Part shown: piece by piece, positions 6,036 through 10,989 of the stretch
How positions within the stretch are numbered: the first letter of the stretch is position 1
Layout of the letters: each line of letters begins with the position of its first letter
Assembly (NCBI GenBank): GCA_027030565.1
Contig: JALVEU010000179.1
Span: 1-10,989, forward strand
Source of the DNA: Gammaproteobacteria bacterium
GTDB lineage: Bacteria; Pseudomonadota; Gammaproteobacteria; JAJDOJ01
Length of the DNA stretch: 10,989 nucleotides
Direction: 5' to 3'
Translations under genes and position numbers: made by a program
Notes under the pieces: generated by a model
What the model was told of the DNA's origin: nothing
What the model saw: the letters and a program-made list of their open reading frames with translations, nothing else
Databases searched by the model: none

Positions 6036-7124
6036 TCAGCGCGGGGCGTGGACCGAATAGGGCTCCACGGGCAGTTCCGGAGGCAGTCCCAAGATTTGGC
6101 TGGCCACCAGGCGCGCTGAGGCGAGCCCCAAGACCACGCCGTTACGGAAATGGCCACAGTTCAGATAGAGCCCCGGAAGCCCCGGGTGTTCACCCAGGTA
6201 CGGGATGCCGGCCGGCGCCGCCGGTCGCAGTCCTGCCCAGTGCCGCTCCACTGGGAACTCGGCGAGCCGCGGGACGAGCTCGAGCGCCGCCTCGTGAAGC
6301 AGTGCGCGTGCCTGCGCCGTGGTGGTCTTCTCGAAACCGGCCTCCTCCACGGTGCTGCCGCAGAGGATGCGCCCGTCCCTGCGCGGGATCACGTAGTGGT
6401 CGCGATACAGCACGATGCGCTGGAGCACACCCGGCTCGGCCCGGAACAGGAGCATCTGACCGCGCACGGGGCGCACGTCCAGGGGGGGAACCAGCTCGGC
6501 CGCCAGCAGCCCCGACCAGGCGCCTGCGGCGAGCACCACCCGGTCGGCCTCCAGACGCGTTCCGGATTCGAGCAAGACCCCGCCGACCCGCTCGCCTCGC
6601 TCCATGACACGCCGCACCGGGTGCCTGCTCAGGACCTGCACACCGCGTTGTTCCAGGGCCTTCAACAACGCCTTAAGCAGACGCGGGTTGCGGACCTGCG
6701 CCACGGCAGGCATCCACAGCCCGGACTCGAAGCCGGGGCCCAGTCCCGGCTCGCATTCGTAGACCGCCGTGCGGCTCAGGGGGAAGACCGGATTGATCTC
6801 GGCATCTTGCCAGGACAGAGCGGCCTCTTTGTCTCCGTCCAGCACGAGCAGCCCGCTCTGGACCCATTCTGGATCGATGCCGGTTTCCTCGCGGAGCCGT
6901 GCGCAGAACAGCGGATATTCCCGCTGGCTGACGGTGGCCAGGCGGGTCACCGCCTCCGGATAGCGCCACGGGTAGAGGGGTGAGAGGATGCCGCCCCCCG
7001 CCCAGGAGGATTCGCGGCCGGGCTCGCCCTTGTCCAGGATGGTGACCTCGGCGCCGTGCTCGCGCAGGAACAGGCCGGTCATCAGTCCGGCGACGCCTGC
7101 TCCGACGATGACGACGTGCTGCAT
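6036..7124 (-). CDS. thiO: ThiO, FAD-dependent glycine oxidase
   Basis: A 362-residue FAD amine oxidase of the DAO superfamily. ThiO oxidises glycine with oxygen to iminoglycine (dehydroglycine) and hydrogen peroxide, and the imine is the C2-N donor for ThiG in thiazole synthesis. Visible are the Rossmann motif GAGVAG (8-13), the ribose-binding acidic residue D31, the ThiO hallmark RESSWAGGGILSPLYPWRYP (37-56), the RNPRLLKALL segment, the IPRRDGRILCGST core, HWAGLRPAAPAGIPYLG and the C-terminal GHFRNG (324-329), whose arginine binds substrate carboxylate in family members. The start is an ATG 8 bases after the DHH gene stop with no good Shine-Dalgarno, so coupled translation is likely. The frame is open 40 codons further upstream, but that part is Arg-rich and overlaps the DHH gene. 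ThiO instead of the radical-SAM enzyme ThiH implies the oxygen-dependent route. Confidence 0.95.
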   Translation of the reverse strand: MQHVVIVGAGVAGLMTGLFLREHGAEVTILDKGEPGRESSWAGGGILSPLYPWRYPEAVTRLATVSQREYPLFCARLREETGIDPEWVQSGLLVLDGDKEAALSWQDAEINPVFPLSRTAVYECEPGLGPGFESGLWMPAVAQVRNPRLLKALLKALEQRGVQVLSRHPVRRVMERGERVGGVLLESGTRLEADRVVLAAGAWSGLLAAELVPPLDVRPVRGQMLLFRAEPGVLQRIVLYRDHYVIPRRDGRILCGSTVEEAGFEKTTTAQARALLHEAALELVPRLAEFPVERHWAGLRPAAPAGIPYLGEHPGLPGLYLNCGHFRNGVVLGLASARLVASQILGLPPELPVEPYSVHAPR

Positions 7125-7132
7125 GGCGGGGC

Positions 7133-8089
7133 TCAGGAGAACACGGCCGCCATGCGCTCGGCGAAGCGATCCAGGTCCTCTTCCGGGAGATGGTTGATGC
7201 CGGCGGCGGCTTGCCGGCCGCCTCCGGTGGGGAACTCGCGGCACAACACGTCGGCGCCCGTGCGTCGGTTGAGGGGCGCGCGCACGCTCACCACGTACCC
7301 CCCGTCCGGCAGCCGCGTGAGCAGCGCGTGTGCCCGGTCCGGATGGGCCCGGGCCAGCTGGTTGGCGAACACGCCGCTGACGCGTCGTGCCCAGGGTTCG
7401 GCCGGCAGGACGTAGATGGCGTAGTGTTCGCCCGCGATGGTCGGATGCAAGGCCTCGGTGTGGGCCAGGTCCTCTTCATAGCCACGCTTGAGCGCGTCGT
7501 AGGCCGGATCCTCGTCCATGAACCGGAAGGGATCTTCGTAGGGCTGGAGGCGCCGATAGAGCTCATCGGGGGGGAAGTGCAGGTCCTCGACACGCGCCCC
7601 GTAGCCGTTGTAGTTGATGAGCGTGCCGAGCACGCGCAGCCGTGCCAGCTGCTCGTCGGACAGGCCCAGGGGCTCGGCAGCCCTGTGGGCGGCGGCGTGA
7701 AGATTGTCCCCGAAGGCCGCGGTCACCGCCCAGGGTCGGTAGCGCCCCCCGAGCGCCTGATCCACCAGCAGGCTGGTGCAGGTCTCCGAGGCGGTGTCGA
7801 TGGTGGCCTGGAGATTGGGGTGCTCGGGGATCTCCCCGGGATAATGGTGGTCGAAATAGACCACCCGGGCGCCGGCCTCCAGGATCCGTTGCAGGGCGGG
7901 GCGGTTCTTGTCGAGCGAGATGTCGAGCACTGTCACCTCGTCGCCGGCCTGTGCTGGGACGCGCTCCAACAGTGCGATGTCGCGCTTGACCCCCGTGACG
8001 AGCTCGGCATGGCGCGGGGTGGCCAGGCGGAGCTGGTGGAGCGCGCAGATACCGTCTGCGTCTCCATTGAACACGTCGTAGAAAGTCAT
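7133..8089 (-). CDS. DHH-family phosphoesterase
   Basis: A 318-residue protein of the DHH superfamily (RecJ, NrnA, GdpP relatives), which are metal-dependent phosphodiesterases. The metal-binding motifs are FNGDADGI (7-14), LDISLD (55-60), YFDHH (78-82) and FGDN (126-129). A DHHA1-like C-terminal substrate motif GGGRQAAAG is at 289-297. No membrane segment, CBS, OB or GAF domain is present, so it is not a full RecJ or GdpP. It could act on short oligonucleotides, dinucleotides or another phosphoester; the sequence does not decide. The ATG is 20 bases behind the 3' end of tRNA-Gly with no recognisable Shine-Dalgarno, and the gene probably shares the tRNA promoter. Followed closely by thiO. Confidence 0.9.
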   Translation of the reverse strand: MTFYDVFNGDADGICALHQLRLATPRHAELVTGVKRDIALLERVPAQAGDEVTVLDISLDKNRPALQRILEAGARVVYFDHHYPGEIPEHPNLQATIDTASETCTSLLVDQALGGRYRPWAVTAAFGDNLHAAAHRAAEPLGLSDEQLARLRVLGTLINYNGYGARVEDLHFPPDELYRRLQPYEDPFRFMDEDPAYDALKRGYEEDLAHTEALHPTIAGEHYAIYVLPAEPWARRVSGVFANQLARAHPDRAHALLTRLPDGGYVVSVRAPLNRRTGADVLCREFPTGGGRQAAAGINHLPEEDLDRFAERMAAVFS

Positions 8090-8109
8090 TTAGAATCAGG
8101 ATATTGGAT

Positions 8110-8183
8110 TGGAGCGGCCGACCGGAATCGAACCGGCATCACGACCTTGGGAGGGTCGGGTTCTACCATTGAACTACGGCCGC
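8110..8183 (-). tRNA. tRNA-Gly, anticodon CCC
   Basis: A full 74-base cloverleaf including an encoded CCA. The acceptor arm GCGGCCG pairs with CGGCCGC over seven pairs, with discriminator T before CCA. The D arm is GTTC/GAAC. The anticodon stem CGACC/GGTCG encloses the 7-base loop CTCCCAA, which places CCC at 34-36, reading GGG. The T arm is GCCGG/CCGGT with loop TTCGATT. The alternative reading TCC is one base out of register with the stem. Decoding GGG with a dedicated tRNA suits a GC-rich genome. The gene heads a probable transcript that continues into the DHH and thiO genes. Confidence 0.96.
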
Positions 8184-8203
8184 GCTGAGAGACGGGTAGG
8201 GCT

Positions 8204-8231
8204 ATTATACCCGTGGGGCCCACGTTGTCCG
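8204..8231 (-). promoter_or_regulatory. Promoter of tRNA-Gly (and probably the DHH-thiO unit)
   Basis: CGGACA (4 of 6 matches to TTGACA), 16 bases, then a perfect TATAAT on the minus strand. Bases after the -10 box are AGCCCT, a GC-rich discriminator of the kind seen at stringently controlled stable-RNA promoters. The start would be about 14 bases before the mature tRNA 5' end. No terminator follows the tRNA, so read-through into the DHH gene is expected. Confidence 0.65.
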
Positions 8232-8242
8232 TAAGCGTACGG
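8229..8242. repeat. Short inverted repeat in the tRNA/thiS divergent region
   Basis: CCGTA, four bases (AGCG), TACGG form a perfect 5-bp inverted repeat partly overlapping the tRNA -35 element. It could be a minor operator or chance. No known regulator site is recognised. Confidence 0.3.
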
Positions 8243-8268
8243 TGGACCACGCTGTCACCCGGCTCGGG

Positions 8269-8274
8269 TAGAAT
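8269..8274 (+). promoter_or_regulatory. Possible -10 element for thiS-thiG-trmB
   Basis: TAGAAT (5 of 6 matches to TATAAT) lies about 57 bases before thiS on the plus strand. No good -35 hexamer occurs at the right spacing and there is no TGn extension. The expected leader would be roughly 50 bases. I looked for a TPP riboswitch in the 147 bases between the tRNA and thiS and did not find its conserved core. Confidence 0.25.
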
Positions 8275-8330
8275 AGACGGTCCACGCCGCAACGCTCAAC
8301 TGCATCATCCACCATCCGACCGTCGGCAAC

Positions 8331-8531
8331 ATGGAGATCCTCGTCAACGGAGAACCACGGCAGGTCAGCGAAGGGACCACCGCGCAGGATCTGGTCCGCA
8401 GCCTGGGACTGGAGGGCAAACGCCTGGCCGTGGAAGTCAACCGGGAGATCGTGCCGCGCAGCCGCTACCCCCAACACCGGCTGCGCCCGGGCGATCGGGT
8501 GGAGATCGTGCACGCCATCGGCGGCGGCTGA
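8331..8531 (+). CDS. thiS: ThiS, sulfur carrier protein for thiazole synthesis
   Basis: A 66-residue beta-grasp protein, the normal size for ThiS. Its C-terminal glycine is adenylated and converted to a thiocarboxylate that hands sulfur to ThiG. The sequence starts MEILVNGEPRQV, contains AVEVNREIVPRSRY (33-46) and RLRPGDRVEIVHAIGGG, ending in the required Gly-Gly. No adenylyltransferase (ThiF/MoeB) is in the window, so activation relies on a gene elsewhere. No strong ribosome site precedes the ATG. First gene of a plus-strand unit with thiG and trmB, divergent from tRNA-Gly. Confidence 0.96.
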   Translation: MEILVNGEPRQVSEGTTAQDLVRSLGLEGKRLAVEVNREIVPRSRYPQHRLRPGDRVEIVHAIGGG

Positions 8532-8539
8532 ATGGGGCA

Positions 8540-8580
8540 GGAGGGCGTTGAGCCTCCGAGGGCCGGCCTCATCCCTTTTC
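8540..8580 (+). promoter_or_regulatory. Hairpins and alternative start site between thiS and thiG
   Basis: The 70-base gap holds GGAGG (8540-8544) complementary to CCTCC (8553-8557), and then GAGG/CCTC (8558-8561 and 8567-8570) followed after a few bases by TTTT. The first stem would hide a perfect AGGAGG that sits three bases before a TTG in frame with thiG. This could be a weak attenuator, an mRNA processing site, or a translational switch setting the ThiS to ThiG ratio. It could also be chance in GC-rich DNA. Confidence 0.35.
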
Positions 8581-8601
8581 GTCAACGTTCAGGAAGTCGT
8601 C

Positions 8602-9423
8602 ATGTCCACTGCAGCATCCCTGAGAGCCCCGCTTGCCCATGACGGGGAGGACCGCCTCGAGATCGCCGGCCGGTGCTACCGCTCCCGGCTGCTGGTGGGG
8701 ACCGGAAAGTACAAGGACCTGGAGGAGACCCGCGCAGCCATCGAGGCCAGCGGAGCCGAGATCGTCACCGTCGCCATCCGGCGTACCAACATCGGCCAGC
8801 ATCCGGACGAGCCCAGCCTGCTGGACGTGATCTCTCCGCAGCGCTATACCATCCTGCCCAACACGGCCGGGTGCTACACGGCCGAGGACGCCGTGCGCAC
8901 CTGCCTGCTGGCCCGTGAGCTGCTGGATGGCCACAACCTGGTCAAGCTCGAGGTACTGGGGGACGAGAAGACCCTGTTCCCCGACGTGGTGCAGACGCTC
9001 AAGGCCACCGAGCGCCTGCTGGCCGAAGGTTTCGACATCATGGTCTATACCAACGACGATCCCATCGTCGCCCGCGAGCTGGAGCAGATGGGCTGCGTGG
9101 CGGTCATGCCCCTGGCCGCACCCATTGGCTCGGGTCTGGGGATCCGCAACCCCTACAACATCCTGGAGATCGTGGAGAACGCCCGGGTGCCGATCCTGGT
9201 GGACGCCGGCGTGGGCACGGCTTCGGATGCGGCTGTGGCCATGGAGCTGGGCTGCGACGGGGTGCTGATGAACACGGCGATCGCCGCCGCCCGCAATCCG
9301 GTGCTGATGGCCTCGGCCATGAAGAAGGCCGTCGAGGCGGGCCGCGAGGCCTTCCTCGCCGGGCGCATGCCGCGCAAACGCTACGCTTCGGCTTCGTCCC
9401 CGGTCGACGGCCTATTCCTCTGA
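8602..9423 (+). CDS. thiG: ThiG, thiazole synthase
   Basis: A 273-residue (beta/alpha)8-barrel enzyme that condenses 1-deoxy-D-xylulose 5-phosphate, dehydroglycine from ThiO and ThiS thiocarboxylate into the thiazole phosphate. Visible are SRLLVGTGKYKD (28-39), LPNTAGCYTAEDAV (85-98), the Schiff-base lysine in HNLVKLE (K115), the phosphate-binding IGSGLGI (175-181) and VDAGVGTASDAAVAMELG (200-217). The N-terminus is about ten residues longer than compact homologues. The ATG at 8602 has AGGAAG upstream at good spacing. A TTG 18 codons earlier has a stronger AGGAGG but very short spacing; it is the less likely start. Stop is 8 bases before the trmB start. Confidence 0.96.
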   Translation: MSTAASLRAPLAHDGEDRLEIAGRCYRSRLLVGTGKYKDLEETRAAIEASGAEIVTVAIRRTNIGQHPDEPSLLDVISPQRYTILPNTAGCYTAEDAVRTCLLARELLDGHNLVKLEVLGDEKTLFPDVVQTLKATERLLAEGFDIMVYTNDDPIVARELEQMGCVAVMPLAAPIGSGLGIRNPYNILEIVENARVPILVDAGVGTASDAAVAMELGCDGVLMNTAIAAARNPVLMASAMKKAVEAGREAFLAGRMPRKRYASASSPVDGLFL

Positions 9424-9431
9424 GTCCAGCG

Positions 9432-10148
9432 GTGACGGCGCAGGACGGCGCGCGCCGCGCCGTACGCAGTTTCGTACGCCGGGAGGGGCGTCTCACCCGA
9501 GCCCAGGCCCGCGCGTTGGAAGGGCTCTGGCCTCGCTATGGGCTGCGGCCCGAGGCCCTGCAGGACCTGGAGCAGGCCTTCGGAAGGCCGGGGCCGGTCA
9601 CCCTCGAGATCGGCTTCGGCAGTGGGGACGCACTGGTCGCCCTTGCTCGGCGTCACCCTGAACGCCGCTACCTCGGGATCGAAGTCTACCGGCCCGGCAT
9701 CGGGCGGGTTCTGCAGCGGCTCGCCGCGGAAGGGATCGAGAACGTGCGCTTGCTCGAAGGCGATGCGACGGAGCTGCTACCTTGGCTGCCTGCGGGCGTA
9801 CTCGACGAGATCCTGATCTTCTTCCCCGACCCGTGGCCCAAGAAACGCCACCACAAGCGCCGCCTCATCCAGCCCGCTTTCGTGGCCGAGCTGGTGCGTG
9901 TGTTGAGGCCCGGTGGACGGCTGCATCTGGCCACCGACTGGGAAGACTATGCGTTGCACATGCTGGAGGTCCTGGAACGTGCCGAGGGCCTCGAAAACCT
10001 TGCCGGGCCGGGCTGTTTCGCAACCCGACCCGCGTCGCGCCCGGAGACCCGCTTCGAGCGGCGCGGACGTGCGCGGGGCCATCGCGTGTGGGATCTGCGC
10101 TATGGGCGTGTCGAGGCGCGGAGACCTCAGCCGCAGCCGCCCATGTAG
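9432..10148 (+). CDS. trmB: TrmB, tRNA (guanine-N7-)-methyltransferase
   Basis: A 238-residue SAM-dependent enzyme that makes m7G46 in the variable loop of tRNAs; E. coli TrmB has 239 residues. Visible are RSFVRREGRLTRAQ (12-25), SAM motif LEIGFGSG (58-65), LGIEVYRPGIG (81-91), the catalytic FFPDPWPKKRHHKRR (130-144), LATDWEDYALHMLEV (166-180) and RPASRPETRFERRG (199-212). The GTG start lies 8 bases after thiG with a poor ribosome site, which suggests coupling. The last dozen residues (Arg/Pro/Gln-rich) extend past the conserved end and overlap the reductase gene on the other strand by 22 bp. Pairing with thiazole genes recurs in proteobacteria as I recall, but no functional link is evident. 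Confidence 0.95.
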   Translation: MTAQDGARRAVRSFVRREGRLTRAQARALEGLWPRYGLRPEALQDLEQAFGRPGPVTLEIGFGSGDALVALARRHPERRYLGIEVYRPGIGRVLQRLAAEGIENVRLLEGDATELLPWLPAGVLDEILIFFPDPWPKKRHHKRRLIQPAFVAELVRVLRPGGRLHLATDWEDYALHMLEVLERAEGLENLAGPGCFATRPASRPETRFERRGRARGHRVWDLRYGRVEARRPQPQPPM

Positions 10149-10989
10149 CCGCAGACGGTGCAGAACTCACAGCCGTCACGACGCACCACTGCCAGACTGC
10201 CGCATTCCGGGCACCGTTTGCCGGGGATGCGGCCGGGCAGGGCAGGGGGGCCGGCCTCTTCAGGCTCGTCCCAGGCCACGGCACCCATGGCGTGCAGCGG
10301 ATAGCCGGCCTCGTCCAGCAGTCCCAGCATGGCATGTCGATGGATGATGAGCCGGGCCATGTAGGCAACCGTGGAGGGCCAGTTGATCTGCTTGCGTGTG
10401 GCAGGGTCCCGGGCCAGAAAGTCTCCGCGGGGCTCCGGAAAGTCCAGTAGTTGGCGCAGCTTGCCGCCGGCCCAGGCCACGTCCACCACCCGCAGGTCGA
10501 AGGAGAGCGACTTGCACAGCCCGTCCAGTGGCCTTGGGTAGACGCCGGAGAGCCACACCGAATAGGGGCGGCGTGTCCCGTCCGGCACCACCAGCTCCTT
10601 GAGGCCCATCACGAAGTCGTCACCGGTCGATGGGTTCAGGACATCCACGGTCCACGACATGGTCCCGTCTACCCCGGTCTTGGGTTCCTTGGGCGACATG
10701 AGGGCGTCGAGCACGGGGGTTTCGGACTTGCGCTCGAAGGTGCCGAGCCGCCGGCAGCGTTCATAGATCACCCGGGCAAAGCCGGCCACCAGGCTGGGGG
10801 CATGGATCACTTGGTCGCCCAGCTCGAAGCTGAAGGCATCGTCGGCCACCAGTCGCATGAGACTTTCCAGCTTCACGCGCAGCCACTCACGGTCGCGTGA
10901 GCGCATGTCCATGGACAGCGACTTGGCCAGGGCGCCCAGCCCGCGCGGCTGCTCCACGCCATTCACCCAGACTTCGAAGGGGTAGGGTT
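10127..10989 (-). CDS. nrdJ: Class II (adenosylcobalamin-dependent) ribonucleotide reductase, C-terminal part, 5' end outside window
   Basis: At least 286 residues of an open frame continuing past the right edge; a GTG at 10966 lies inside the conserved region and is not the start. The sequence matches the C-terminal region of B12-dependent reductases, encoded separately as NrdJb in Pseudomonas. Two related blocks appear: PFEVWVNGVEQPRGLGALAK (codons from 10981) and PYSVWLSGVYPRPLDGLCKS (codons from 10567), each followed by SLS-D-R and a W...KL..L pattern. Between them lies TGVDGTMSWTVDVLNPSTGD. Then come AYMARLIIHRHAMLGLLDEAGYP and a C-terminal CPEC, ten residues, CEFCTVC, five residues, C cluster typical of these enzymes (zinc ribbon and/or redox cysteines). 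The radical-chemistry barrel is not in the window, so a fused NrdJ and a separate NrdJb cannot be told apart here. Confidence 0.87.
   Translation of the reverse strand, partial: PYPFEVWVNGVEQPRGLGALAKSLSMDMRSRDREWLRVKLESLMRLVADDAFSFELGDQVIHAPSLVAGFARVIYERCRRLGTFERKSETPVLDALMSPKEPKTGVDGTMSWTVDVLNPSTGDDFVMGLKELVVPDGTRRPYSVWLSGVYPRPLDGLCKSLSFDLRVVDVAWAGGKLRQLLDFPEPRGDFLARDPATRKQINWPSTVAYMARLIIHRHAMLGLLDEAGYPLHAMGAVAWDEPEEAGPPALPGRIPGKRCPECGSLAVVRRDGCEFCTVCGYMGGCG

Noticed and set aside
7125..7244. 40-codon N-terminal extension of ThiO
   Set aside because: It overlaps the end of the DHH gene, is Arg-rich, and the FAD Rossmann fold starts right after the ATG at 7124.
8147..8160. Reading the tRNA anticodon as TCC
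   Set aside because: The five-base-pair stem CGACC/GGTCG fixes the loop as CTCCCAA, so the anticodon is CCC. The TCC reading would break the standard loop register.
7190..8188. A 332-codon plus-strand frame opposite the DHH gene that runs through the tRNA
   Set aside because: It is antisense to a motif-complete DHH protein and passes through a tRNA gene. The translation is low-complexity Gly/Val/Gln-rich.
8184..8330. TPP riboswitch ahead of thiS (a CTGAGA occurs at 8185-8190)
   Set aside because: Only this hexamer matches. The rest of the conserved thi-box core is missing, and the position is next to the tRNA rather than thiS.

Overview
The window is about 11 kb of GC-rich chromosomal DNA from a gammaproteobacterium. 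The gene content (hslVU next to ubiE-ubiJ-ubiB, an oxygen-dependent thiazole route with ThiO, and a B12-dependent ribonucleotide reductase with a C-terminal extension) suggests a Chromatiales/Ectothiorhodospiraceae-like or Pseudomonas-like lineage. That placement is inferred from protein resemblance and gene order only. Nearly all the sequence is genes, and no mobile element, CRISPR array or integration scar is visible.

Layout. (1) 144-5381, minus strand: a tight cluster read hslV-hslU-DUF971-ubiE-ubiJ-ubiB. Gaps range from a 4-bp overlap to 44 bp. It combines the HslUV protease with three ubiquinone-biosynthesis genes. A probable extended -10 promoter precedes hslV. (2) 5511-5948, minus strand: a cysteine-free Fur-superfamily regulator of the Irr type. 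Its TATAAT box lies exactly where transcription would begin at the ATG. (3) 6036-8183, minus strand: tRNA-Gly(CCC), a DHH-family phosphoesterase and the glycine oxidase ThiO, probably one transcript from a good promoter ahead of the tRNA. (4) 8331-10148, plus strand, divergent from the tRNA: thiS, thiG and trmB. (5) 10127 to the right edge, minus strand: the C-terminal part of an adenosylcobalamin-dependent (class II) ribonucleotide reductase, whose last codons overlap the end of trmB by 22 bp.

Working together: ThiO oxidises glycine to the imine that ThiG condenses with deoxyxylulose phosphate and sulfur from the ThiS thiocarboxylate, so the thiazole half of thiamine synthesis is encoded by two divergent units separated by a tRNA promoter. 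UbiE does the C-methylation of the quinone ring, UbiJ holds the lipid intermediates, and UbiB is the membrane-associated atypical kinase/ATPase of the pathway.

Most of the window is housekeeping. I see no clearly new multi-gene system. The points most worth a second look are the Irr-like regulator with its possibly leaderless mRNA, the tRNA-headed operon, the DUF971 protein embedded between protease and quinone genes, and the internal duplication in the reductase tail.
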